The translations under genes were made by a program, and so were the position numbers. Of a DNA stretch of 64,000 bases, positions 45,906 to 54,706 are shown piece by piece (position 1 is the first letter of the stretch; the number at the start of each line of letters is the position of its first letter). The notes under the pieces were generated by a model, which did no database searches, was not told the DNA's origin, and saw only the letters and a list, made by a program, of their open reading frames with translations. The stretch is from an uncultured Psychrobacter sp. (GTDB lineage: Bacteria; Pseudomonadota; Gammaproteobacteria; Pseudomonadales; Moraxellaceae), in contig NZ_CANMRN010000006.1 in the NCBI RefSeq assembly GCF_947500265.1, forward strand, positions 124,001 to 188,000. The letters are read 5' to 3'.

Positions 45906-46862
45906 CTACTTACGATTCTTCCGCGTTTTCAAACGACGTAAGCGTTTTTCTTCTTCTTTAGCCTTCTTCTTCTCTTCAGCAGCGAGTCGTTGTTCAGCGA
46001 CGACAATTTCTTCAGCCTCAGTCATCGCTGGTGTTTCTAGCGTGATACGACCAATCTTCGCGCTACGTAATTCGTTAATCAAAATCTCAGACATACGGTA
46101 CGTATCGACTTGGTTGCCCGCGCGTACACAGCCGCGATTACGTCCAGCTACTTCAAAAAACTCCCAATCAGTCTTTGGCAGCTCTTCAATTTTGTAGCGA
46201 GTTTTTAGCAGCTCAGGATAGGCTTGCATCAGGTACTCAGCGGTATAGCTAGCTACATCAGCGAAATCAAAAGCAGTATCACGAATACCGCCTGTCGCTG
46301 CGAGACGATAACCTGAGTTTTCGTTTTCAACCTTTGGCCATAGCATACCGGGCGTGTCATAGAGCATGATGTCATCGTCTAGTTTAATCAGCTGCTGTGA
46401 CTTGGTCACGGCCGGCTCGTCACCTGTCTTTGCTACAGCGCGACCTGCTAGCGTATTGATCAGCGTTGATTTACCAACGTTTGGGATACCCATGATCATT
46501 GCTTTGATTTGACGACCAGTCCCGACTTTATTAGGTACGAGATGCTTACAGATGGCGATGATGCGTTTTACATCATTGGCTTTTTCAGTATCGCAAGCGA
46601 TGGCTTTGACCCCATCTTGCTGCTCGAGATAATCCATCCATGCTTGAGTCAACTCAGGATCGGCAAGGTCAGCTTTGTTCAGGATTTTGATAACAGGTTT
46701 TTCGCCGCGCAGTGCTGCGACCATTGGGTTTTCACTACTATATGGAATACGCGCATCGATGACCTCGATGACCAAATCCATCTGCGGCATGACTTCTTTG
46801 ATTTCGTTACGGGCTTTGTTCATGTGCCCAGGGAACCACTGAATACTTGCTCTCTTATCCAT
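45906..46862 (-). CDS. ylqF: Ribosome-assembly GTPase, YlqF/RbgA family
   Basis: 318 aa circularly permuted GTPase. The N-terminal IQWFPGHMNKARNEI is diagnostic. The order of GTP motifs is G4 (NKAD, about residue 61), G1 (GIPNVGKSTLINTL, about residue 130) and G3 (DTPG). The C-terminal part carries NRGCVRAGNQVD and a Lys/Arg/Glu-rich tail (EEKKKAKEEEKRLRRLKTRK). RbgA matures the 50S subunit in Bacillus; the role in Gammaproteobacteria is less studied. 43 bp after a possible 37-aa ORF. Confidence 0.93.
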   Translation of the reverse strand: MDKRASIQWFPGHMNKARNEIKEVMPQMDLVIEVIDARIPYSSENPMVAALRGEKPVIKILNKADLADPELTQAWMDYLEQQDGVKAIACDTEKANDVKRIIAICKHLVPNKVGTGRQIKAMIMGIPNVGKSTLINTLAGRAVAKTGDEPAVTKSQQLIKLDDDIMLYDTPGMLWPKVENENSGYRLAATGGIRDTAFDFADVASYTAEYLMQAYPELLKTRYKIEELPKTDWEFFEVAGRNRGCVRAGNQVDTYRMSEILINELRSAKIGRITLETPAMTEAEEIVVAEQRLAAEEKKKAKEEEKRLRRLKTRKNRK

Positions 46863-46905
46863 CTGCTTTCATAACCTTTTATAAAAAATGCTAAAAGTAA
46901 AACAA

Positions 46906-47019
46906 TCAACGTTTACTTTCTAATGGTGTCCAGTTTACTACAGAACCACCTTGCTCACGGCACAATTTCACCCAACCAGCTTTGTCATTACGCTTGATTT
47001 TGGTTTTCTGTTTCCTCAT
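46906..47019 (-). CDS. Possible 37-aa basic protein overlapping the end of the DUF2339 gene
   Basis: An ATG-started frame, MRKQKTKIKRNDKAGWVKLC then REQGGSVVNWTPLESKR, in the gap between the DUF2339 gene and the GTPase gene. The first 32 bases overlap the DUF2339 3' end in another frame, and the rest is in the intergenic gap. It is very basic at the N-terminus and has natural-looking codon use after the overlap. No clear Shine-Dalgarno site and no recognised family. It may be a small gene of the same operon or a chance frame. Confidence 0.4.
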   Translation of the reverse strand: MRKQKTKIKRNDKAGWVKLCREQGGSVVNWTPLESKR

Positions 47020-50000
47020 GCGCGGGTGGTAATGGGGCAAGGTAACCAATTAATAGTATTAAGCTGCCTGCACCAAGGAAGGATATCACTCGCCAAATTG
47101 CCTCAGTCTGAGACAAATCTACCAAGACTAGCTTAAGTACGACGATACCTAATAATCCAATACCAATAAACCAAAGCGCGCGCTGCCAATAGCGACTGGC
47201 TACTATAGTGGCGACCAATGCCAAGAGCGTCCACAAAATCGTCAATCCTGTTTGTACTTGCTCGCTCTGCCATGCGCCGCCTTGATAGTCATTCCAAAGT
47301 GGCGTGCCAATAAAGGCGTGTAGCGTTCTGACCAACATGCTGGAAATCAACCAAAAGCTGATTAATCCCAATATAATTAGCAAATTTTCAGCGGTAAATA
47401 CGCGCTTGGATTTGGCATCTGCACTCGACTCGATAACGATTTCATTGTGACTGTGCTGGCTGATGTAATACAGACTAAAACCAACCGATAGCGTCAGCCA
47501 CGATGTGATGTCATATAGGTTGAACAATGGAAAATAAGACAGTTCCCAAATCATACCGTCATAAGACCAATTGGTAAGAACAACCCACAGTAAAGCAATG
47601 GGAGCAAAAATGGCAGCGCATCCTAATAGTGCCTGTTGCCAATCAAACCAGTACAGCAGACCTTGTTTTGAAACTTTATTAGTTGATGTGTTTTCTGCAT
47701 TTTGACTGAGATAACGAAGATTGAACCATAGTCCAAATAATATAAGTACCGCTGAAAACAAGAAAGCCGTTACGCCATCAGAGTCTGGTAGGCCATAATG
47801 CGCCGCGGCAGCGACAAGTAAGATACCCGTACCTAGCCAGCTTGCAGCAGTATAACGTGAGGTATTGTTGTTATCGGACCATGTATCAGACCATGTTTTT
47901 AGCCATAGCTGACCCATGACTAACCAGCCGATTATTAAGCCTAGGAACACTAACCATTCCGCTGTTGCCCATGTTAAATTTCGCTCAAATTTTTGTGGCA
48001 GTTGCAGTATTAGCATGAAGTAGAACAAAGCTAGCAATCCATGACTAAGTTGTCTAATTTCCGCCCACGGACGATAGCGATTGATGACCCAATAAGCGAT
48101 CAAGCTCATAAGTGCTGCTAGTGCAATTACGGTCGTACTTGATTGCCAGATATCAAACCAATGATGCAAATCAAGCATCAGTACTTGTAGCATCCAAGCC
48201 ATTGCGGTCAATGTCAAAAATTTGGTTAATCTAGGGCTATGCCAAACAAATTTGAATACGCGGCTCTGACTATCGATAGAAATTAGCCATTGCTGCGCAG
48301 CTTGCATACTGACACCCAGCGCATGGGCATAGCCGGTCAATACATCTGATGTGCCGTCCAATGTTTGTGATTGTATGACCGAGGCTGTTGTAGTGCCTTT
48401 ATTGTTAAGGCTATTAAGTTTGTTACTACTATCTAAGCTATTAAGCAGCACAGCAGGGGAGTTGCTAGCGCGTAATATAAAGACGGTCGCTAGATAACTG
48501 AGCGCTGAAATACTAAAGGCTAAAACGGGATAGTCTTTGCTAGAGAATATCGCTGTCGTCACTAGCATACCAATACTGACGAGCTGTAATAGTAAGCCAA
48601 ATAACACCGACCACGATCGCAACGAGCGTCGTCCAAACCATACTAGCGCCAATCCTTGTACTGACCAACCAAAAGCAATCCATTCAGCATCTAGCGCCAG
48701 CGGAATAACGAGCGCAAAGAACCCTAATCCTAACGCTAGCATGCCTTCGGTGATTAAAGCATAGCGTTTACTGCGCTGGATAAATAGCCAGCCTAAGCCA
48801 AGATAAACCGTAGCCAAAATGGCACTGGTAATCGTGAGGGCGTTAGAGATGTCGTTTAGTAAGGCAGAAAATAAACCAAAAGCCAGTAGCGGTACTGAAA
48901 ACAGTAAGCCCGTATCAATAGGGAATACATAGGAGCTGCCTACATGGGCTCTGTCCAAGTGTTTTGTGTCATCTGTATTGTCAGCATGACTGAGGTCTTT
49001 TTCGTTTAGCGCATTATAGGTAATGATTTGCTGCGCATAACGAATGACGACAAACAAGTAAAGCAGCCAGTGTAAGGCTACTAAGGCTACCAATGACCAG
49101 CGCTGCGTTTCAATGACGGCGCTCAGGTTTTCGCTAATACCCCAATAGTATGCCAAGCCAAATGTCACAGTCACACCGAATAGATTAAGTATCTTCCACG
49201 GTCGATAATGAGCAATAACAGCAATCGTGACGTTTAGCAGTAGATAATAGCTGAATAAGGTGACCAAGCTGCCAGTATCTTCACTGGTCAAAATTGGTGC
49301 AAAAAATCCACCAGATAATGCCAATAATGCTAATGGAAATGCGTTTTGACGTACGGCAAGGGCAATGGTAATGGCAGACAATAACCCAAGCCCGATAAAG
49401 CTTGGGATGCTAGGAATGATTTCATAAACACTGTAAGCAAAAAAGGTGCTTAGATAAGCAATCGCTAAGCCTGCGCCCTGTAGCGTAATCCCATATGAGA
49501 AGCGTTTTGCCGTCAGCTTTAACCCAAGCGCTGCCAATGCTAACCCTGTAACGCCAACTGCTATCAACTTTGTGGCAATCGAAATCTCGATATATTCGCT
49601 TAATAAGCGAAGCAGGAGCACCACACCTACCAATAGCACCAATACGCCGACTCGCACGACCAAGTTGCCACCGAAAAACCAGTTTTTGATTGAATGAATG
49701 AGCGAGGTCACAATAGGCAATGAGCGTTCATCAGGCTCAATCGGTGCGGTAGGCGCTGTATTTTCCGTGTTTATCGAGGCGTTATTGTTTATAGGTTTAT
49801 CGTCATAGATGTTTGATGCTACATGTATGGTTGAGTTTGAAGCAACGGTAGGAAGCGGTGGTGGTGATACAGGCAGCTGATTATCTGAAAAAGAATGTTG
49901 TGAGTCAAAAGCTATTTCTTTAGCATCATGGTCTTTAGCGTCACTGTCTTTAGGAACATTGTTTTTAAGATCATGATCGTCAGTAGTAGTGTTGCGCGCA

Positions 50001-50209
50001 TAATTGCTTTTATCGACGAAAGGTGCAGACGGAGGCGTCATACTACGATGTCTTTGCTGCTCAAGCTCAGCTTGCAGCGTCGTCACATCACGGCGTAGAT
50101 GCTCGATTTTTCGAGCTATCCTAGTATATAACGCAACCACCACGATCAATAAAATCGTAAAAGCTAGCCAGCCCAACTGGGTCACCATTAGATACAACAT
50201 CTTTGTCAC
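46988..50209 (-). CDS. Large DUF2339 polytopic membrane protein
   Basis: 1073 aa. One N-terminal membrane helix (QLGWLAFTILLIVVVAL), a short coiled coil (IEHLRRDVTTLQAELEQQ), a polar linker to about residue 165, then more than 20 hydrophobic segments starting near WFFGGNLVVRVGVLVLLVGVVLLLR, a stretch conserved in DUF2339 proteins (often annotated YpbE-like or 'predicted membrane protein'). Function unknown; transport or envelope maintenance has been suggested only by topology. It is a single gene upstream of the GTPase gene, with no terminator between. Confidence 0.85.
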   Translation of the reverse strand: MTKMLYLMVTQLGWLAFTILLIVVVALYTRIARKIEHLRRDVTTLQAELEQQRHRSMTPPSAPFVDKSNYARNTTTDDHDLKNNVPKDSDAKDHDAKEIAFDSQHSFSDNQLPVSPPPLPTVASNSTIHVASNIYDDKPINNNASINTENTAPTAPIEPDERSLPIVTSLIHSIKNWFFGGNLVVRVGVLVLLVGVVLLLRLLSEYIEISIATKLIAVGVTGLALAALGLKLTAKRFSYGITLQGAGLAIAYLSTFFAYSVYEIIPSIPSFIGLGLLSAITIALAVRQNAFPLALLALSGGFFAPILTSEDTGSLVTLFSYYLLLNVTIAVIAHYRPWKILNLFGVTVTFGLAYYWGISENLSAVIETQRWSLVALVALHWLLYLFVVIRYAQQIITYNALNEKDLSHADNTDDTKHLDRAHVGSSYVFPIDTGLLFSVPLLAFGLFSALLNDISNALTITSAILATVYLGLGWLFIQRSKRYALITEGMLALGLGFFALVIPLALDAEWIAFGWSVQGLALVWFGRRSLRSWSVLFGLLLQLVSIGMLVTTAIFSSKDYPVLAFSISALSYLATVFILRASNSPAVLLNSLDSSNKLNSLNNKGTTTASVIQSQTLDGTSDVLTGYAHALGVSMQAAQQWLISIDSQSRVFKFVWHSPRLTKFLTLTAMAWMLQVLMLDLHHWFDIWQSSTTVIALAALMSLIAYWVINRYRPWAEIRQLSHGLLALFYFMLILQLPQKFERNLTWATAEWLVFLGLIIGWLVMGQLWLKTWSDTWSDNNNTSRYTAASWLGTGILLVAAAAHYGLPDSDGVTAFLFSAVLILFGLWFNLRYLSQNAENTSTNKVSKQGLLYWFDWQQALLGCAAIFAPIALLWVVLTNWSYDGMIWELSYFPLFNLYDITSWLTLSVGFSLYYISQHSHNEIVIESSADAKSKRVFTAENLLIILGLISFWLISSMLVRTLHAFIGTPLWNDYQGGAWQSEQVQTGLTILWTLLALVATIVASRYWQRALWFIGIGLLGIVVLKLVLVDLSQTEAIWRVISFLGAGSLILLIGYLAPLPPAHEETENQNQA

Positions 50210-50313
50210 TCAATCCAGTTTATAGTAAAGTGATAATGACGTGATTTGATAAGAAGCACAAGACTACTCTGATTACTGGGCTAAAAGACAGATGATAAAA
50301 TAACGCTCAAAAT

Positions 50314-50347
50314 AAAAGGGTAGCTTAATAATTAAGCTACCCTTTTT
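50314..50347. terminator. Terminator after the dienelactone hydrolase-like gene
   Basis: A long near-perfect inverted repeat (AAAAGGGTAGCTTAAT/ATTAAGCTACCCTTTT) around a one-base centre, with A- and T-runs; it can work in both directions. Confidence 0.88.
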
Positions 50348-50372
50348 AATGGTCTTTATACCAAATCGTTTC

Positions 50373-51110
50373 TTATGCTAAATTGGCTTTCATAAATTCA
50401 AGCATGTTTTCCCAGCTTTGTTTAGCAGCGGCTTCATTGTAGCCAAGATCTACTTCGTTTTTAGCGGCACGCTCATCGGCATGCGGATTGGTAAAGCCAT
50501 GTTTGGCATTGTCATAAACGTCGATAGTGTAATCAACATCGGCTGCATCTAGCTCTGATTTTAGACCTTCGATAGCATCCATTGATACCATTGAGTCGTC
50601 ACGACCATGAGCGACCAACACTTTTGCTGCAAAGTTTTTGTCTGCTGGCTGTTTTGGGGTTGGGTTACCATGGAACGTGGCAACGGCTTTTAGTGGCATG
50701 CCTTCGCGAGCCATATCTAGTACAACTTTACCACCGAAGCAGTAACCGATTGCGCCTAGGTTGTCACCATCGACTGATAACTGATCGCTGAAATCATTCA
50801 AAATTAAGCGGCAGCGTGCCATTAGCATGTCTTGATCGGCCAGTACTTGCTCCATCCACATGTTTGCCTGCGCTGCATCAGTAGTTAATTTGCCTTCACC
50901 GTAAACGTCCATAGCGACTGCTGCATAGCCCGCTTCTGCCAAACGCTCAACCACTGATTTTGGGTGATCGACCACGCCCCACCATTCTGGTGCAACCAAG
51001 ATACCTGCTGCTGGATTTTCATCTGAAGCGTTTTCTGGGAGTGCTACATAACTGATAAGTTCTACACCGTTTTCGGTAGTACTGATTAATTCAAAAGTCT
51101 TAATTGACAT
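50373..51110 (-). CDS. Dienelactone hydrolase family protein
   Basis: 245 aa alpha/beta hydrolase. Catalytic triad visible: Cys nucleophile in GYCFGGKVVLD (about residue 126), Asp in VAHGRDDSMV and His in NAKHGFTNP. PEWWGVVDHPKSVVERLAEAGY fits the family. Original members open dienelactones in chloroaromatic degradation, but most chromosomal copies have unknown ester substrates. Good AAGGA site. Single unit with its own terminator. Confidence 0.9.
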   Translation of the reverse strand: MSIKTFELISTTENGVELISYVALPENASDENPAAGILVAPEWWGVVDHPKSVVERLAEAGYAAVAMDVYGEGKLTTDAAQANMWMEQVLADQDMLMARCRLILNDFSDQLSVDGDNLGAIGYCFGGKVVLDMAREGMPLKAVATFHGNPTPKQPADKNFAAKVLVAHGRDDSMVSMDAIEGLKSELDAADVDYTIDVYDNAKHGFTNPHADERAAKNEVDLGYNEAAAKQSWENMLEFMKANLA

Positions 51111-51255
51111 ATTATTGTCCTTTTTTATGTTGTGAGTTTTAATTATTCGTCATTGTGATGGTTCGTTTTTCTAACTCGTACCACCTTAACGCCCATGTCT
51201 AGCAAAAACAGCTATAATACTGTAACGCTCTTTATCAAAATGCTACTGCGACTTT

Positions 51256-51870
51256 ATGACTATAAATTTGTTAAACAAAAATAATGACCAATCTGACTTG
51301 AACTTAGATCTCGATGCAGCGGCCAAGCCTGCGCAATCGGTGAGTTTGTTCCCTGATAGTACCGTTGTCGATTCTGCTGACTCTAAATCTGAACCACTAC
51401 GCCCGCAGTTTTGGTCGCGATTTGCGTTAACAGAACTAAACCATAGCGAGTGGGAAGCGTTGTGCGATGGTTGCGGCAGTTGCTGCTTGATTAAGTACAT
51501 CGATGAAGATGAAAGCGGTAATGTGGATGAGGAGCTGGTCGAATATACCGATGTCACCTGCCAGTTGATGGACTGCGCGACAGGATATTGCAGTCATTAT
51601 GCGACGCGTCAGGAGCATGTGCCAGATTGTATTCAGCTGACTATGGACAACTTGCCCAAGATGATGTGGCTACCATCGCACTGCGCTTATAAGCGTTTGT
51701 ATAAAGGGCAGGGCTTACCAAGTTGGCATTTATTATTGACTGGGGATGCTGTGGTGACACAACAACAAATGCGAGCGGCCAACGTGGGCGTCGCTGGTCG
51801 CTGTGTCACGGAAATCGGTATGTCTGATGAAGAAATGGAGACGCGGGTGGTTAACTGGGTCAATCCTTAG
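51256..51870 (+). CDS. YcgN family cysteine-cluster protein (UPF0260)
   Basis: 204 aa. The diagnostic cluster is LCDGCGSCCLIKY (C-x2-C-x2-CC, about residues 73-85), followed by further conserved Cys in TCQLMDCATGYCSHY and PDCIQL. The core (about 60-204) matches YcgN; the first ~50 residues are a polar extension. Probably binds an iron-sulfur cluster or zinc; the biological role is unknown. It converges on the DUF4105 gene with 7 bp between. Confidence 0.88.
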   Translation: MTINLLNKNNDQSDLNLDLDAAAKPAQSVSLFPDSTVVDSADSKSEPLRPQFWSRFALTELNHSEWEALCDGCGSCCLIKYIDEDESGNVDEELVEYTDVTCQLMDCATGYCSHYATRQEHVPDCIQLTMDNLPKMMWLPSHCAYKRLYKGQGLPSWHLLLTGDAVVTQQQMRAANVGVAGRCVTEIGMSDEEMETRVVNWVNP

Positions 51871-51877
51871 TCGACAG

Positions 51878-53242
51878 TTAGTTAGATGCCTGAGCAGTAG
51901 ATTTGGCTTTTGCTTCGGCACTGGTTTGCGAGTTAGCCAATGTTGGTATCGGAATATCTTGACGAATCTGCTGTGAGAACTTACAGCTGTTTTTATTTCT
52001 ATCGATATCAGACTGTAAGTTGACTTGATTATCAAAACCTTTTGTCTTTGGGTTGATGTGGGTGCGCTCATACCACGTGTTCATTGACCAAGGCTGGTTA
52101 TTCTTTTCTGGCGCCGCATCCAACATGCCTACATCATATAGATAGTTCGGTAACCAACCAGAGACCCAAATTCGATAATCCCATGGCAAGCGATCGCCAC
52201 TAACAATACGCGCCATATAAAAGATAATATTGGTACAGTTGCTAATCAATGTATTGTACCAAGCAGGTTTAGCGTTCAAATCATCAGCCGCCGTTAGATA
52301 AGACTCAAATAGCGACCTCACTTCATGCTGTTGCAAATTGCTAATAGGAAACAGATAAACCTGCTCGCCGCGCGCGTTGCTGCGGGTGTAAATAATATCG
52401 CGCTCTTCTGCGGCAATCAGGCTCAGCTCATAACGTCGAAAAAACCCAGCCAGCGCTGAAAAAGACTCGCCATCTTCTTTACGTATCTCAAATGAGAAGG
52501 CAAGTGGTCTATCATCTTCAAATCGAAAGCTAACTAAAGTATGAGCAATCAGCGGTCCCATCCAATAAGAATTGGTCACATCAACGCCAGAGAGTTTAGA
52601 CAAATCAATCGTACGGGTATCCCAATGCTCGGTAGCGTCTTCTTCAGTTCGCCAATCAAAGTTACGGACATTGGTTAAGGTAATCAAGTCAGGGTTAGTC
52701 GCATCGCGCTCATAGGAGACTCGCTGGTCAACCTCAGCCATCCATTCTCGATCTTGTTTAGGTTCGATAGAAAAAAACCAACCTAGACCCACGAGCCAAA
52801 CAGTGCCATATATGCCGATAAGTAGTTTGGTTGCTGTGCCTTTACCAATTGCTTTTTTATTAGATAATGAGTCACTGTGCAATACTCTTGTGACGGCATC
52901 CCAATAACGTGTACTTAGCAGCGCAGCTAATATACCTACAATCATTATTGTCGCAAGCCAAGTCAATACTGAGCTGACGCCGTACTGATACCAAATCGCG
53001 AGTAATAACCATAGCGCTGATAACAATAACGTAACGGCAATTAAAAAAGTCACAAGACGCTGGCGCCATGTAGGCTTTGGCTGTTTGCTATCTGATGAGC
53101 TGTTTTTTGATATTTCGCGTTTTAAGTCAAGGCTCTCTAAACCACGGCTCTCTAAACCACGGCTCTCTAAGCCACGGCTGTCTGACAGTCGACTGCGTGA
53201 ACGCGACGAGAGTAAGCGAGAAAAAACGGAACGTAACGACAT
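51878..53242 (-). CDS. DUF4105 membrane protein
   Basis: 454 aa from the ATG at 53242 (the longer frame uses a TTG). After an Arg/Ser-rich N-terminus with a repeated RGLES unit there are three hydrophobic helices (about 70-175), then a periplasmic domain. The C-terminal part with VTNSYWMGPLIAHTLVSFRF, NTLISNCTNIIFYMA and LPWDYRIWVSGWLPNYLYDVGML is DUF4105 (Lnb N-terminal-type periplasmic domain), where Cys, His and Asn form a suspected transglutaminase-like or peptidase-like site. Function not established. Confidence 0.83.
   Translation of the reverse strand: MSLRSVFSRLLSSRSRSRLSDSRGLESRGLESRGLESLDLKREISKNSSSDSKQPKPTWRQRLVTFLIAVTLLLSALWLLLAIWYQYGVSSVLTWLATIMIVGILAALLSTRYWDAVTRVLHSDSLSNKKAIGKGTATKLLIGIYGTVWLVGLGWFFSIEPKQDREWMAEVDQRVSYERDATNPDLITLTNVRNFDWRTEEDATEHWDTRTIDLSKLSGVDVTNSYWMGPLIAHTLVSFRFEDDRPLAFSFEIRKEDGESFSALAGFFRRYELSLIAAEERDIIYTRSNARGEQVYLFPISNLQQHEVRSLFESYLTAADDLNAKPAWYNTLISNCTNIIFYMARIVSGDRLPWDYRIWVSGWLPNYLYDVGMLDAAPEKNNQPWSMNTWYERTHINPKTKGFDNQVNLQSDIDRNKNSCKFSQQIRQDIPIPTLANSQTSAEAKAKSTAQASN
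53131..53190. repeat. 15-bp tandem repeat in the DUF4105 gene
   Basis: Four tandem units of GGCTCTCTAAACCAC, two perfect, one with a single change and one diverged. On the coding strand they encode RGLES-type pentapeptides in the N-terminal cytoplasmic region. In-frame length variation would not disturb the rest of the protein. Confidence 0.85.
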
Positions 53243-53465
53243 AGGGTTTGCTTTGATAAATAAAGGCTTTGACCATAGCAAAGTTTATAACACGCTGACA
53301 ATACAATTTGAGTGAATTTGTCGTTGAATGTCGGTGAGCCTTGCGATAAAGTGAAGCTAATTTGTACTAGCAAATTTGTTATTCATCCATTAATTAATAA
53401 CAAACCAGCTGTTTTATTTGCTACTTTTATCCCCATCTAGGCTCTACTTGTTTTTTTATTGAGTA

Positions 53466-53494
53466 TTGTTCATTTTTATATTGAATACTATTCT
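53466..53494 (+). promoter_or_regulatory. Candidate corC promoter
   Basis: TTGTTC, 17 bp, TATTCT. The start point would be near 53501, about 30 nt before corC. Hexamers are moderate matches. Confidence 0.4.
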
Positions 53495-53530
53495 GATTTT
53501 TATTAACTAAAGAGGTTAAATCACACCACC

Positions 53531-54430
53531 ATGTCTGACGACACTCCCAGCCCGAGTAGTTGGTCGATGCGCGGCTTAAAACGCTGGCTATCGACCGCCC
53601 CCGAAACCCGTGATGAATTGATTCGTCTGGTACAAGACTCGCGCCAGTTTTTAGAGCCTGATACTGTCGATATGCTAGAAGGCGTGCTAGATTTGCCTGC
53701 GACACAAGTCCGCGAAATCATGACACCGCGTCCGCAAGTGATTGGTCTGCACGAGAGCACAAGTCTTGCCGAAGTGATGGACATCATTCTTGAGACCACT
53801 CACTCGCGCTATCCTGTTTTTGACAGCCAAGATGATGATGCCGTCATCGGTATCTTATTGGCAAAAGACTTGATTCCAATTCTGGTACATATGGTCCGCA
53901 ACCAAGAAGACAAAATTGATAGTAAGCGTCTCAGAGACTTGGTGCGCCAGCCGTTATATATCAGTGAGACGGCTCGTTCTGATACCCTGCTACGCTCATT
54001 GCAGCGTACCCAAGTACACATGGCGATTGTCGTTGATGAGTTTGGTAACTTTGGTGGTGTGGTCACCATGGAAGATTTGTTGGAAGAAATCGTTGGCGAC
54101 ATCGTTGATGAGCACGATGACTTTGATGAAGACAGTGATATAAACAACATTGTCCCTGATCCAGAAAAACCAAACACATGGCGTGTCCAAGCATCTACAG
54201 TAATTGAAGACTGTAATGATGAGCTTGGTAGCCGTTTTGACGATACCGATGTCGATACGATGGGCGGTCTGGTCATGCAAGCACTTGGCTTCGTTGGTGA
54301 TTTAGAAGGCGAGAGCGTCGTGATAGATGATTGGAAAATTACCATTACCGATGTAGAAGGGCGATTTATCCAGAACCTAGAGCTGACCAAAACCAATGCT
54401 GAGCAACAGATATTGATAGGCAGCCACTAG
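53531..54430 (+). CDS. corC: CorC-like CBS-domain protein
   Basis: 299 aa. The pair of CBS domains (about 70-200) is entered through VREIMTPRPQVIGLHEST and VDEFGNFGGVVTMEDLLEEIVGDIVDEHD, followed by the CorC/HlyC C-terminal domain (about 215-295). It lacks the DUF21 membrane region, so it is soluble, like E. coli YbeX/CorC, linked to magnesium handling and to ribosome quality. lnt follows, the usual partner, although a terminator-like hairpin separates them here. Confidence 0.93.
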   Translation: MSDDTPSPSSWSMRGLKRWLSTAPETRDELIRLVQDSRQFLEPDTVDMLEGVLDLPATQVREIMTPRPQVIGLHESTSLAEVMDIILETTHSRYPVFDSQDDDAVIGILLAKDLIPILVHMVRNQEDKIDSKRLRDLVRQPLYISETARSDTLLRSLQRTQVHMAIVVDEFGNFGGVVTMEDLLEEIVGDIVDEHDDFDEDSDINNIVPDPEKPNTWRVQASTVIEDCNDELGSRFDDTDVDTMGGLVMQALGFVGDLEGESVVIDDWKITITDVEGRFIQNLELTKTNAEQQILIGSH

Positions 54431-54487
54431 CTTGCTTATAGTGTCACGATAGTTGGTCAATGAATAAAGCTTGTTAGCAAATTCAAT

Positions 54488-54516
54488 AAAAAACACGATG
54501 AAAAATCGTGTTTTTT
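54488..54516 (+). terminator. Terminator between corC and lnt
   Basis: A 12-bp stem (AAAAAACACGAT/ATCGTGTTTTTT) with a 5-nt loop. It shows that corC and lnt are not simply co-transcribed, or that readthrough is partial. Confidence 0.8.
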
Positions 54517-54706
54517 GCTTTCTACCTTTTGAACTTTAGAATGAGGTTTTAGCTACGCAAATTTACCCACTTGTAGGTTTTGACTGGTATCATGGGTGGG
54601 TTTTATTTGTGGCCCTGCATAAAGCATTGTGCAGTCAGGTTTTGCGTGAGTGTTATCTCATCGCTTAGCTGAGAAATTTTAGAAAATATGGTTTTGGATA
54701 ACTGCT

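Noticed and set aside
53809..54396. Minus-strand frame of 195 codons opposite corC
   Set aside because: Ser/Thr-rich composition of an antisense shadow; corC is clearly the real gene.
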